The position numbers and the translations under genes are program-made. The notes beneath the pieces were generated by a model. That model made no database searches. It was not told the origin of the DNA and saw only the letters and a program-made list of their open reading frames with translations. Source: Porogramme epimiltina (lineage: Eukaryota > Basidiomycota > Agaricomycetes > Polyporales > Polyporaceae). From it: DNA of 64,000 nt. The stretch covers positions 1-64,000 of the forward strand of contig FTLJ01000449.1 in NCBI GenBank assembly GCA_900155495.1, written 5' to 3'. The stretch's first letter is position 1, and the number at the start of each line of letters is the position of its first letter. This document shows, piece by piece, positions 32,557 through 44,959 of this stretch.

Positions 32557-35034
32557 GGGGAAGGTTGGACTATAGGGATAGGCAAGCTCACTCAGGGTGT
32601 ATCTGTAGCGACGTCGTTACGAAAAGAGCCGCTTCCTCATGAGATAGCATGTCTCGCCTGCCCTCGAAGACCGAAGCCCGGTCACGGTGCCGCGGTATAT
32701 AGGCACATCATCCCTTAGGCCTTAATCCTGACACTGCCGCGTATGAGTATGAACCAACGAAATCGCCGCGGTGATGAACGGCGCGCTCGGTGAAACTCGG
32801 CGTGGTGGAACGTTGCCTAACATATACAAAGCCTATCCAGGGCCGGAGTGTTCTGACTTACCACACTATCGTGGTAATGTGTGGGTGTAATTGTGCGCCG
32901 AACTGACAAGTGATTAGATCATATTGATACGGCATTCTCTACGGACGAACCCTCCGCCCTCAGCGCGATCGCACGCGTTGGTGCGCCTCGTCCCCAACGT
33001 CTCTCTACGCGCTTCCGAGTCGGAATACCTTAATGTCGCTCGAGTGAGCGCGGTGTATAGCAAATATCTAGAAATAGTGTCAAGGCACGCGGAACTACCG
33101 CCCCCTCCAGCCCTACGACCAATCTTCGAAGATCGTCCGAATCCCCTGAGGCAGGCCTAGGGCACTTTTTGGGCGCACTTAGCGCGCTAGAGATAAACGG
33201 GAGCATTTCGAGGTGCGCTCCGAACCCGAACCGGAGGGAACCAGCTACGCTATTGAGACCGAGCGGAGAAGGTGGAAGTCTAGGGCAACACGTGAGAGGA
33301 GACAGGCTCGCGTCTACCGCTCATATAGTCAGTAACGTCAATGCGGCTGGGAAGCATCTTCGGTATGCGACGTGCGGCCCTTTAGAAGTTTGATTGCAGA
33401 TTTTATTGACGGTGAGCGCGTGGAGTGCGTACTATTGGTGGTGTGACAGGTGTCGGCGAAATCGACCCACCGGACGTGGCAAGCCAGGAAGGACGGACTT
33501 GGGTGGCTCGGAAGGGTGAATACATCCGCCAGCCATATTCAACAGCGACAACCTTATCCGGAAAGGGGGACGATGCCCGGGTATGCGGGGAGTGCAGTTA
33601 CACAAGGAGGACAACACTCTGTCCGGTACGTGATAAAGGGGCTGTGGCTCGTATTCATGGTCGTGCATAGTAGGAATGGTCCTGACCCAAACAAAGGTTT
33701 CCTCCAGCGTGCTGGATTGACGACCGAGTAATGAAGGCAGTAAAGGATAGTTCCAGTACGAGCACTCTGGGGGAAGCGTTGGGGCCTGTGATTCGAAGTC
33801 TGAAGGATCAGCGCACTGCTTAGCTTCGAACTTGTTTTTCGCAGATTCAGGAAGGTTATTCGTGCAAGTCGACCACGTCCCTGGCGTCCTGGAGCGAATA
33901 AACTGTTGTCGTACTCTGTGGGAATGTTTTGGAGCTCATATGTCCTAGAGATCACATACCTGCTCACCGCATGAAAAGGTACTGTGTGGATCATTCAAGA
34001 CAGCGCTTGAACAGTGGATCCTATGCAATATGAAGTAATCAATGGAGTGAAATGCTGTGTGTTTATAGTTGTAGAAGGGGTAGCTCCTTATCATTGCCCC
34101 CTCTATACGGACTCAAGGGGAGTCAGTCTCCTGCTCTGTAGGGCCGGGGCACGAATGGCATACCAATGTTCAAGAACTATACTGCAAGCACTTTATTGCT
34201 GACGTGCTCAATTCTTGGAACAATGATCAAAGCCTTGTGAAGAAACAGAAATTCCGTTGCCAGAGAACCACTATCTTATTGGTTAGTCTCGCACGAAGAC
34301 CCTTCAGCGGGGGATTAGGCCGAACTCAGCTCATTGATCGCAGTGGGCCTGATGGGGAATAAACAACAGTAACTTATCCCCACTGCACTGCAGTGCACAG
34401 CCTCGAAGCCTCATTACATAGCTTTCGCCTTCGAGGTCCTACTTTCACTCCGAGCATTGCTCTGAGTTCCTCTACAGAGAGGTAACGGCATCGGCCGAGA
34501 ACCACTAGGATGTCCGAAATCTTTAAAGTCTTGTCCAAGGCGCTGCGGTCAACTCGGGCTGCGGCGCCAAAAGATCTCTAGGAGGTTTGACAGCTTGGAG
34601 ACAGCTGTTATATGTGGTGGACCAGCGCTGAGATGTGATGATGGCGACGGAATAGACCAGAGGTCGGGTAGTGACAGATGAGCAGATTAGACGGAGAGAG
34701 CAATTGCAAGAACGCAAGATAGGAATGCACACTGGAGCAATCGTTGGAGAGGTGATGACGTAAGGACTACGGATCAGCAGAGCCCGTAGACTTGCCGGAG
34801 ACACAGCCACGATGCAACGCCGCCCGACGCGTCGCGGCGGCGCAGCCGTCGCAGTCTTCTCCCCGCCCTGCCAGGGACACGCTCCAGCGGCGAAGGGTTG
34901 CCCGTGATGCCTGCCATAATAATCTATCCCTGCTTGCTTTGACTCCCCCACCACCACCACCCTCCCCGCCACCAGTTTCTCCTCCGTCCATCTCACCGCC
35001 ACCACTCCTCCGGAGTCTCGTGCAGCCCCGCACC
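32557..35034. other. 2.5-kb gene-poor stretch before factor 2
   Basis: Many short overlapping frames (33425-33731, 33554-33994, 34523-35005) but none with recognised motifs or a consistent splice pattern. A proline-coding microsatellite-like run lies near 34945-34995, just upstream of factor 2. Nothing else called. Confidence 0.4.
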
Positions 35035-37983
35035 ATGCCCGACCAGGCTATGCTAGACAACTCTCTCGCGTGGCTTGACTCCGTCATTGCAGTGGACTCG
35101 TCCGCTGACACGCACAGTGCTCAAGATACTGTTCAGCTCGACTTCTTCAATCTTGATGGCCCTGCTCCCTCCCAATCCAGCGCCTCACCTCCGGCCGTCC
35201 AGAACCCGCCCCTGCATGCTTCGACCTCTTCTTCCCCTGAACCTACGTCCAACATACCGGGTCCATCATCCAATGCTGCGCCAGCGAGCAACCCCCGACC
35301 GCCAAAGCCCCCGCGCCGGCGTATTAGGCCAAAGATCGCACTGGACCCTAACCAACCCCTAACTGCACGCGGCAAGCCTCGCGCTCGCGTGTACGTAGCT
35401 TGTAATCAATGGTGAGTTCTCTTATACGCGTCAAGAACCCTCCTATAGACTCCCCGATCACAGTCGTGTTCGGAAGACGCGTTGCGATGGGGCCAAGCCT
35501 ATCTGCTTCAATTGCTGCAAGCGCCCTCCAGAAGACGGCGAGTCTTGTAGCTACGAGGCACAGCCCAAGCGTCGTGGTCAAGACAAAACCCCCGGTCTGC
35601 GTGTACGCTCGTCGAATAGCGAAAGACCTTCCAAGCGGAAACGTACCAATGATGGATCTGGCCACGACTCGGATAGTTCTGAAGATGATGATGAAGAGGA
35701 CACTCACCAGCTTCAACCGTCCTACGACAGTTTCCCGGGCCTTTCGTCCGATGTTCGTAATTTGACGCACTCTGCTTAGTCGTAACGCTTGAGCTAACTT
35801 CGATACGTTTCTAGGAGTCCGAATATGATCCATTTCCCTTGGTGGACCTCGACAGTCCTACTTCGAACGTCGAGTTCTACATTCCGCCTGTGCGTCGTGA
35901 TGCATCTCCAGCTATCCCGGCCCGACCAAGTCTCCAATTCGCACGCGACACTTGGTGGGATGCACTTCTCACGTTCTATTCCACCGAGGACGGGTTGACG
36001 GAGTCGGGCATTGTTCCCCTTACTGGAGATCAACGAACAGCAACGGTCTTGCACGTTGTCGCCGACCTACGTGCACTGTTCACTTCCTCCATATGGTGGC
36101 TGTCGTTCATCCATCTTCCCAGATTCTGGGATTCCATCCTCACTCCCAGTCGCCGAGTATCCGTACAGCCAAGTGTTGTCCTCAGTGCGTTGGCTATTGG
36201 TGTTTTTATCCAAAGCTCGGAGGTCGAGAGAGGTGCTGGCGGGCGCACGAAGGCACTCAAGCTCATAGATCTAGCGCATAGTTCGCTGCAAGCGAGTTTA
36301 GCATCTGGCTGGGTTGATTATGGTCTCGTACAGGCCGCCTGGGTAAGTACGAGCGTTTCTTCCATCACGTTCAAGATTCTAATGTTATCGTGGTGTGTTA
36401 GCTTATGGTGTATTTCGAGTTACAAACGCATCCTATGCAATCACTAGAGAGAAATCGGTCGTCGTTGCTTCTGCTTGACTCTCTCATTCGTCTGTTCTCC
36501 CTCACCACACTCGACGTCGACATCAAGAGTGCCCATCATTCTCAACGCCTCCCGATCTCTGCGGACCCAGCGTTCGTGACCCCCCCTCAAACGCCTCCAG
36601 AGTCGCCTCCAAATCTCCCCCCAGAGGTACCTCTTTCCCGCGCTGCAATCGAGCATTATCAAGCTAGCATCGCCCGAGCTCCTACCTGCAACTGCAACGC
36701 GCTTTGCCTCGAGCACTCTTGGCCCTCCGTGCGTGCTGTCGCGCCGTCATGGGCGGCTACGCCTATGTGGCCCGAATCACTTTCCGAAGCCGAATTTAGG
36801 AAGGAAGAGTGTCGCCGCCTGGTCTGGGCGAGCCTCATGGTCACAGCGAGCATGAACTCATATGTGTCAGTGATCGAAGGTATAGAAAAGGCCAACCTAT
36901 ATATCAAAAACCCCGACAACGTACGTATTTGATCTCAGCCATGTTCTGGTCGCGCCCACCCTGACCTTTCCCTTTTTCATCTAGTACGCCCTCTTGCTCC
37001 CTGGCGAGTCGCTCGCGATCGCAGGCGCACCTGTGCCCGCCTCGAACCTGTGGGCACTGTATCTGCGCACGATGATGCTCTTGCACAAGTGCGTCGGGAT
37101 GCGGATCGACCCCGCGGTGAGCGACGCCGACCACGCCAACTTCGCGCTGTACGCGTGGATTGAGATCGACGCCACCGAACGCGCGCTCGACGGGCACACG
37201 TGTTTGCTTGAGCGCAACCTAGGCTTCCAGGCGCGCGAGATGCTTTTCAGCGCGCGCATGTGTATCTCGCACGAGTTTCAGCGGTTCATCCCTCAGATCA
37301 CGACACACGGGAACCGACTCTTCTACCGCGACAAGGCCGAGCGTTGGCGTACGTGTCGCTCCTGATTCTTCTCCCGACTCTCCCTTCTTCCTAGATTGCT
37401 AACTCAAGGTTCTCTTCTAGTGCGGCAAAGGATGATGATGGCGGAGCGGCTCTGGCAGAACCTGATTTCAGGGATCGATGCGCCGGCGCTCGACCACAGG
37501 CGTCCTATGCTCATCTACTGGCACATGTCGCATGTCATGAAGTATGTTCTAAACCTTTCTCGTCTCCCTCTCGCGTGTCACTCACGGGGGATGCCCACAC
37601 AGGGCGCTCGCCATGTGGAAGACCGACAACACCCTCCTCATCGCGCTTGAGGCGGCCAAGATGTTTTCGAGGCGCACAGAGTACATGATGCAATACTGGC
37701 CGAGCTCCCGTGCGTCCCCCTCTCGCGCCGGCTTAGCTCGCACTAACCACAGCTCTCTTCCCACACCCGCGTAGAGCAACGGCACTCGTGGCAGACCCTG
37801 CGCTTCCAGCTCGTGGAGGCGTGCCTCAAGGTCGGGATCGCCCCGCCCGATCCCTCGCTTCCCGGCACTATCGCCCAGCTCCGGAGCCAACTCGCTGCGA
37901 GTAGGGCTGCATCTGCGTCTAGCCAGGACCCTCAGGCCCCCCAAGCTCCTCTTCTTCCTCATCTCCATCCCCAGCAGTGTTGA
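35035..37983 (+). CDS. Zn2Cys6 transcription factor 2 (paralogue of factor 1)
   Basis: Exons: 35035-35411, 35464-35752, 35815-36342, 36402-36920, 36985-37348, 37421-37541, 37603-37709, 37775-37983 (837 residues, one frame). The cluster is C123-x2-C126-x6-C133-x6-C140-x2-C143-x10-C154, again split by the first intron. A block just before it (KIALDPNQPLTARGKPRARV) is nearly identical to the block before the cluster of factor 1, and FARDTWWDALL and SSLLLLDSLIRLFSLTTLDV also match. An acidic/Ser stretch follows the zinc cluster. The start at 35035 is chosen because it matches the N-terminus of factor 1; an in-frame ATG at 34792 would add about 80 residues of low-complexity sequence. It is predicted to be a nuclear DNA-binding regulator. 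Confidence 0.9.
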
Positions 37984-38739
37984 TATCGTTGCCCCCGCCG
38001 GACTCGTTTTCATGTATCCGCGTCGCTCCTGTTCGTGCCTTCAATGGATTGTGCCTTTAGCTAGCTCGCTGATCCACCGTTCTCCGCCGGGGGGGCGTGC
38101 GCTGGCAGCCGGGGGGCGGATGATATGGTGGCGGCACTAAAATTCACCCACCCAAACCGCACGAAGCTTACCGGAGCCATTCAATATAGACCGGCAGCGC
38201 GCCCCGCGGCGGAGTGCCGCCGCGCTGGCAGCAGTCTCGCCACAGCATCTCCGGCCACATGTCGCTCGCCGCCTGTGTGGGTGGAACCGACCATGCCTTG
38301 TGTGTGTTTTGCGACTAGCAAGTAGTCCGCCGCAGGGCGACTGTTTGTCAGGGCACACGCATACCGGCGTCCCGAGTCCGGAGCGATCAGCGTGTAAGGG
38401 AAGATAAAACGCGAAGAGTCCGGACTCTAGAATGAATTTTCTCCCAGCCCTCCCTCCCCCTTCCTGCTACTAGCACTTCCAGCGACAATCCTCTCAACAT
38501 GAACGTGTACCCCGTCAGAGACCCCGGGGTGCTCATGTACAACATGAAGGCATTTTCGGAGGTCAGGATGCCGCGCAAGGGCTTTTTCATGACGTTCGTG
38601 CATTCCAGCTCTCCACCAAATTGGGTAACTGATTAACCTATCCAGTCGAGGCGAGGTACGGTACCACTTTGTGTCCTCCCTTGCGCCGACGAGAACCCGA
38701 CGAGAACCTCACTAACGCAGCGGTGCTTCCCGCCCACAG
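37984..38739. other. Intergenic, upstream of the F-box gene
   Basis: Probably contains the first exon of the F-box gene: an ATG at 38499 opens 21 codons ending at a possible donor (38561) in phase 0 with the main exon. No other feature seen. Confidence 0.35.
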
Positions 38740-40353
38740 TCTTCCGCCGTCCTTGGAAGGCTCTACGCCGCAGCAAGCCGCGTCCATGAATCGCGCAATG
38801 CGCGCTGCCGCGTCAATGAGCTCCCCCCGGAGGTCCTCGCCCTCGTCTTCGCCTTCGTCCCCTCCCCCGTCGGCCCCGGCCCCGCCAGCGCCACCGCGGG
38901 AATCAGCAACCCCCGCGGCGCAGCGCCGCACAGCCGTGCGAGGCGCACGCGCGACCTCGTTCCCCTCACGCACGTCTGCCGGCACTGGCGCGCCCTCGCT
39001 CTCGCCACCCCCGCGCTCTGGACCAGCATCTGCGAGGACGGCCCCGGGCCCGCCCGCACCGCGGCGGCCTCGGCGGTGTTCCTCGCCCGCGCGAAGCACG
39101 CCCCGCTCACCGTGCACATCAACCGCCCCGCCCCGAGCGCCGCCCTCGTCACCGCCCTCGCTAGCCCCGCGCCCGGGCCGGGTGCGGGCGCGGGCGCAAG
39201 TTCGAGCGCGGGCGCGGGGGAAAGCGCAGGCGCGCGGGTGGCCGAGCTAGACCTCCACGACCTGCGCGCGCTATCCCCGCCCCAACTCGTCGCACAGCTC
39301 CTCTCGTTCCCTGCCCCACGCCTCCTTCGTGCCACCGTCCGCTATTGCGCGGAGCGCGCGGCGGCGCAAGACCCCGACGACGCAAACGCGGATGCACCGG
39401 AGTTGGAGCCCCCTGCGGTCGCGCTGTTCGCAGGGACGGCGCCGCGGTTGGAGGACCTGACATTGCACGACGTGCCCTTCCTCCCGGCGAATGCACTCGC
39501 CGCCCTGCGGCGGCTCCGCCTGTCCTTCGACGTCACGGCCGCGCGGTGGACGCCCCGGGACCTGGTGCGGCTCCTCCCACGGCTGCCCGTTCTGGAGGAG
39601 CTGCGCGTGTCCGGCGCGAGTGCCGCCGCCGCATACGAGGCCCGCGACGCGGGTGCAGACGAGGAGCCATCCGCCGGTGTGCTTCCCTGCTTGCGCACGT
39701 TCGAGGTCTCCAGAGGCCACAGCGACGACGCGGACCCTGCCGCCTTCGCGCGCGAAGTCCTCTCGCGGGTTTCGCTCCCGAGCAGGTGCAATATCCGACT
39801 GCGGGGCGTCCCCGCGCGTCGCCTCGTGACCCTAACGGACCTTCACCTCCCCCACGCCGACACATTCACGCGATTCTCCGTGGATGTAACGTTCACAGCG
39901 ATATCCCTCGTCGCGTCGACCTCCGATTCCCTTGCATCCTTCAGCGCCGAGCTGGAGACCGCCGGCGCGACCAAGGCTCGTCTACAATCCTGCGTCATCG
40001 CGTTCGCCACGGCAGGGCCCGCAGCGGCGGCTCGCTCGGTGTCTGTTGCAAGCCAGCGCGCGTGGGCGGCGTGGTGCGATGCGTCGGCGTTCCTGTCCGC
40101 GCTCTCGAACGTCGCCGAGCTGGAAATCTGCGACACGCTTTTGGCCGACGAGCTCCTCGATTCGTTGCGCACCCCGCTCAAGGTTCCGGACGACACCCAG
40201 TCTGCAAGTTTACCATGCTCGCGCCTAGAGACACTTAGGCTGCCTCCAGGAACGAACCCTGTAGAGAAGCTGGAGGCTATATGTTCGGAGCGGAAAGCCC
40301 GAGGAGGTCTATGCACCGCGTTCGAGTCCGCTCGGCCCTGTATACCGCTGTAG
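38740..40353 (+). CDS. F-box domain protein (5' end uncertain)
   Basis: One long open exon (537 codons plus stop) begins after a CCCACAG acceptor at 38739. Its N-terminal part has the F-box: VNELPPEVLALVFAFV, then a spacer and LVPLTHVCRHWRALALATPALWTSI, the typical pattern of basidiomycete F-box proteins. The rest is a leucine-rich, very GC-rich region with a Gly/Ala/Ser low-complexity insert near 39180-39240. F-box proteins recruit substrates to SCF ubiquitin ligases; the substrate is unknown. A likely upstream exon 38499-38561 would add 21 residues. Long antisense frames here arise from the GC-rich codon use. Confidence 0.75.
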   Translation, partial: SSAVLGRLYAAASRVHESRNARCRVNELPPEVLALVFAFVPSPVGPGPASATAGISNPRGAAPHSRARRTRDLVPLTHVCRHWRALALATPALWTSICEDGPGPARTAAASAVFLARAKHAPLTVHINRPAPSAALVTALASPAPGPGAGAGASSSAGAGESAGARVAELDLHDLRALSPPQLVAQLLSFPAPRLLRATVRYCAERAAAQDPDDANADAPELEPPAVALFAGTAPRLEDLTLHDVPFLPANALAALRRLRLSFDVTAARWTPRDLVRLLPRLPVLEELRVSGASAAAAYEARDAGADEEPSAGVLPCLRTFEVSRGHSDDADPAAFAREVLSRVSLPSRCNIRLRGVPARRLVTLTDLHLPHADTFTRFSVDVTFTAISLVASTSDSLASFSAELETAGATKARLQSCVIAFATAGPAAAARSVSVASQRAWAAWCDASAFLSALSNVAELEICDTLLADELLDSLRTPLKVPDDTQSASLPCSRLETLRLPPGTNPVEKLEAICSERKARGGLCTAFESARPCIPL

Positions 40354-40899
40354 TAAGGGCCAGGTTTGTATATACACGCGCGCAGAGAACCCAGTTCTTC
40401 TTCGGCCCGTCTAGTTATTCTACGCCAAACAAGTCGGAGGAGGCCAGTAGTAGATACTCCGCTGCCCATGCCACTGCTTAAAGTTCCATTAATCACTGGC
40501 GTCCCAGCTACTATATATTTACTTCATCCCTAATATGTGTCGCATGACTCCCTGTGCGAAGTGTGTCAACAGGTTTATTGTGCTTTCCTCAGGGCTGCGA
40601 AACGCCGGAAGTTCGGTATTCCAGTTTTGAGAGTGCAACTGCTCACAGTGCTTGCCGCGCAGTGATGGGCGCCTATTCTAATTGTCTTTGCCTCTCTCTC
40701 GCGACTTCCTCCGCTCGCTCCCCCCGCCGCGCCCGCTCTATTTCGCTAACTTTTCATCATCCCCTCGCGGTTGCGAAGCCGTCATGCGAGTGCAATTGTC
40801 CCCCTGCGAAGCCTGTCGCCCATTGTCGCTCGCCGAGTCGCCGTTAAGTATGTCGTCTTCGGACATGCGTCCCCAAGGCAGGCCTTCCTTCACAGTCGC
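40354..40899. other. Intergenic after the F-box gene
   Basis: Contains the 3' region of the F-box gene and the promoter or 5' end of the next gene. No separate feature seen. Confidence 0.4.
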
Positions 40900-42526
40900 A
40901 TGTCGCTCCTCGCCCCGTCCTCATCATTCCTTCACCTCGGCCAGGCGTTGACGGTAAACCAGGCGGGCTGCTGGGTCCAGCGTTTGATCGATCACTACAT
41001 GTCCGGTGCGTCTCGTCACCCTCTCCCGCAGCGTTCATTGACTAACGCTGCGGCCGAACGCATCTGTCGTGCAACCAGGCGTCGAGAAGCTTAAGCCGTG
41101 CACGTTGGACGATGTTGAGTTTGAAGATTACGCGCCTCGCCTGTGGAGGTTGCTTCGGCACGCAGGCGTGCTGGAACAGTCGCTGTGTCGGATGTGTTTC
41201 TTCCTGCATCCGCAAGTTGTCCGGACCGTCATTGCAATAGTGCGTCCCCCTATCGGTCTTCTGGGCACCCTTCTTGACCCCTCCATACCTTCTTGCTAGA
41301 TCGTTGCTGCTCGCCGTCAAAGGAATCTATTTACACAGAGCGCCGACACGAAGGCTGACCCATGTTACATTCTCGACAACACCGTTATTGAGCGCATGGG
41401 GGTATACCTCCAAGAAGTCGTCGCTCATCTTATTGCCACAGACAACTGGGTCAAAACCAAGGAGTATCAACAGCTCAAGGATGCTTTCGATGCCCACCTC
41501 GACGAGATGCAGGGGCCCCTCGCACCCTTCCAGACCTCACAGCCGGGCTCCTCCCAGCAGGCAGAACAAGAGAACGGGATAGCCGAAGATGATTTACTCG
41601 CGTCTTTTCTGTCGTCCATATCCCCCTCCCACTTCTTCGGCGATCCCCCGCTTCCTAATGCTGATTATGCGATCTGGCGCGGCAACTTCACACCCGTCAC
41701 GTCGCAAGAGGAACGCCCATATCAGTCCCCTTCACTGTATGCCTGCGGAAGCTCGCGCGAAGATGAAAGCGCGTCAACATCGTCTACGTCTACCACAGTA
41801 TTTTCACTGGGTCCAGAGCCTTCCGCGATGGATGCCGCAGCCCTCGAGGACGACGTCCCTACGATCCAAAGACGGTCTCCAACTCCCCCTGTAGAACCTA
41901 ACGAGTGTTCTCCCTCGCGCACCCCGCCCCCTTCCCCACATCTCCTCTCTCCGTATCCCTCCACCCCGCGGCGCGCCGCCTCGTTGCCTCCGGATGCGCG
42001 CCGTCTACGAGGAAACCGTCGCCCTCCCTCCACGCCACCATCATCACCTTCACCGCGTCCAAAGAAGCGCAAGAGACCTGCCCAGGATAACCCTCATCCC
42101 TCCACCATGAAGCCCCAGAAGATGCGACGCATCCACATCGGTCCCCCAGATGCGCTCACATCTTCCGATGAGGAGAACAAGCCCACCCTCGGACAAGCCC
42201 TCCCGGTCCACGCGCCCCGTCCCACACTAGCCCTTCCCTCGCGCAGGCGGTCCCTTCGGCGCACCCGGTCCCGAGAAACCATTCCGCGTCCCTCTTCTCC
42301 TGACCCTGCTGGGCCGTCCACCTTCCTGTTGCACAGCGATGCGGCGGACGACGCAGACATAGAGTCGACGACCGTCGAACACGACGATTGGGACGCGATG
42401 AGCTTTGCAATGCTCGGCGACGACGACCGCCATTTCGGAGGGTCCCCGCGCATCGAGTCTCCGCCTCGCCGTCGGTCTCTTGGGGACCTGTTCCACTCCA
42501 TCCGAGGCTTCTTTAGGCGCCTTTGA
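40900..42526 (+). CDS. Unrecognised protein with disordered basic C-terminal region
   Basis: Exons 40900-41005, 41079-41239 and 41300-42526 give 497 residues in one frame. The N-terminal 150 residues look folded and helical (VNQAGCWVQRLIDHYM; LWRLLRHAGVLEQSLCRMC; IERMGVYLQEVVAHLIATD). The remainder is Ser/Pro-rich with basic clusters such as PRPKKRKRP, a plausible nuclear localisation signal, and ends in an amphipathic segment. I do not recognise the family. A chromatin or transcription role would be guesswork. The true start could be upstream, since the frame is open to about 40771. Confidence 0.65.
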
Positions 42527-43072
42527 GGTTGCGGCCTCCTTTTCACGGAAGATCTTCTCTGACGACCTCTTATGACGACCCGCACGCACATGAACTTTTG
42601 CCGGCCTCGTCTCTTCACGATACCCCCCCCCCCCCTCTTAAGATGTAATTCGTGTATAATGTGTTTATTGGTATTGTCATGGACATTCCTGGTTGGTTCT
42701 CTGTACAGTCATATAAGTGTAGTGTAACATTCTCATCCCACATGTCCTACATATGCCTATGCCCTAACCATATGCGCTTCTCCTATGCAGTCTACGAACG
42801 CATTTTGCATCTCAGCCATTGTACCATATCCGCATCTGTACATACTCCGAAACTCTTGCAATTCAACTACTCTCTACCGAAAGAGGAGCGTGCCATTCCC
42901 AACAGACATTGCATTAACCAAAGATGTAGTGATGATACATAGATGACAGTAAATAGAGGGCACATGCACATGCAACTCGACCGGATTCGTGAAAGGGGGC
43001 GTTCTATGAGTACCGTCCGTGCGTCAGATTGTCCAGTGCCGTGTAGTCGTGCGAGTCGTCAGAGGCCGAGGC
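42527..43072. other. Convergent 3' space
   Basis: Tail-to-tail region between the unknown plus-strand gene and Iwr1. A C-homopolymer run near 42624-42637 is the only notable feature. Confidence 0.45.
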
Positions 43073-44506
43073 TCAGAAGTCGTCAGCCATCACGTCGCGG
43101 TACGCTCGTCGGTCTCGCTCGTCCGGGTACAGCATGTCGTCAGAGTCCGAGTCCTCGTGAAACGCGTCTGCTCCCCAGTCGTTAGCCGTCGCGCGCCAAC
43201 CGCCAGCTGGCGTGCGCATGCGCGCCGCTGTGTACTCACCGCTACCCGCGTCATCATCTCGGTCGGACTCTTCCTCGTCCGGGTAGTCATTGGTGTACCA
43301 GTCCTCAGCTGGGATGGATTATTGTGAAGCCAGAGAGGCTCAAGAGCAATTAACATATCGAGACGCACCATTGGAATCCTCGTCATCCTCATCGCTGTAC
43401 TCTTCGTCCGAATCATCTTCACCGACCAACCCGCTCAATTCAGGGGGGAGGTTCGTCCTATCGAGGGTTGGAACGCGGCCTGAGAGAAAGGAGAAAGAAG
43501 GCAACACTCACAACTTGGCGATGTTCGACCCAGCTTCGGAGTGATAAAGGTCCTGGACCGTCGTCGGGCGATGGAAGAAAACATCGTACACGTAATCTTC
43601 CTCCATACTGTCGGCGTCCTTGTCACCTTTACCGGGGGCGTGCGGAGGGACAAACTCGCCCACTACCAATTCTAAGGGTCAACAGTAGGCGCACAAGAGC
43701 CACAACAAACGCACGATTGAGATAATCCTTCAGGAGAGGCAGGAACTTCTCGATCTCCGCGTCTGTCTCCGTCGGGGCAATCGCTTTGTCTCCTGTCGAG
43801 AGAACGGCCTCATACATCTTGAACTGTGCAGCCTTCTTAGCAGCATCAAGCTCCTTCGTGGACCAGACTTTTGGACTAAGAGGGGTGAGAGATCGCACTG
43901 GGCAGAGACCTTCAGACATTCAGAAAGACGTACGGTGCGTTAGACTGGCGACGCCGCGCGTACGGATCTTCCTTCGTCTCCTCCTGTTGTACGATCTTGT
44001 ACGTTCTATTAGGGGTTGGCCATTTCGGGCTTTTGTACTGTGGAGGACCAGGCTTTGCTGGTGCTACAGCAGCCAACGCCCGCGCAGTTGCGGCCTCAGG
44101 GGTGACAGCAGCACTTTCAACAGGCTCAGGAGCTGCTTCTCGCCTCTTCTCTCGCGCGAGCCCGGCGATATGTCTCTGCAGGAGGGAAGCAAATGAGCCA
44201 GGGCACGGTATACATAAGGCAAGTGACGCACCTCGAGCTGCTTCTTCTGCTGCTCGTCATTCCATTCTGCCTGTTCCACCGTCCCCGCGTACTGGAACAC
44301 GCCCTTTGTCTTCTTCCTGCTGGGTGACGCATCGACAACTGGGTTCGCGAGAAGCGCGTGGTCAGATAGGAGCGCGCTGCAGCCACAGTATTCAGCCACT
44401 GACCGAGCGCATCCAGGGGCTCTTCGTGCCGCTTACGCTTGATGCGTACGATTGCATAGGGTTGCGGTGGTGTTGAGTGCGGAGGGTCGATATCCATGGT
44501 CGCCAT
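43073..44506 (-). CDS. IWR1: RNA polymerase II nuclear import factor Iwr1
   Basis: Exons: 44404-44506, 44232-44338, 43934-44175, 43715-43875, 43512-43671, 43369-43457, 43073-43308 (365 residues). YAIVRIKRKRHEEPLDALVV at the N-terminus matches the Iwr1/SLC7A6OS family start, with basic residues that could bind importin. The central part has VYDVFF, and the C-terminal third is acidic with DWYTNDYPDEEESD, the hallmark Asp/Glu/Tyr region of Iwr1. The family escorts assembled RNA polymerase II into the nucleus. A 33-nt segment at about 43211-43243 has GT and AG ends but is also in frame without a stop; I keep it as coding. An in-frame ATG at 44611 would extend the protein by 35 residues. Confidence 0.85.
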
Positions 44507-44959
44507 ACCTGGCGCAGAGAGGCGGAAGGAGGGTGGTGGTCGGTGGTCAAGCCTTGCAGGAGCCTCGAGCTTGTCTGGCTGTCTCGACTCCTCCGGCGTC
44601 CGCACGACCACTCCGCCACGTGGGAATCAAATGACGCTGCCGTCATGTGATCGTATCCAGCGTCCACGCTCCGATCTGGGATCTGCAAGTCTTGGAAAAG
44701 CCTTCGTGAATCTTCAGTGCTACGGGATTGAGTAAAATATTACCACCCCTTACTTGAAGAAGTGATGTCACTCCCTCTTGCGCTCCACAAAGTTTATGTA
44801 CTACAAAATTCCGAGGACGGAATGTGATAGCTTCTGCATAATGTGTACACTTCGATGAAGCTCCGAGTTACAGCATCCTCAGATATCATACAAACACCCA
44901 ATATCGTAAAGTTCGTGCAAACATATCTCGACGTGACCGGTCGTAGCAGGCCGGCAGCC
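44507..44959. other. Intergenic, Iwr1 promoter and phosphatase 3' end
   Basis: Upstream region of Iwr1 and 3' flank of the histidine-phosphatase gene; nothing further seen. Confidence 0.45.

Noticed and set aside
38638..39865. Long antisense frames opposite the F-box gene
   Set aside because: They follow from GC-rich third positions of the real gene and carry no motif.
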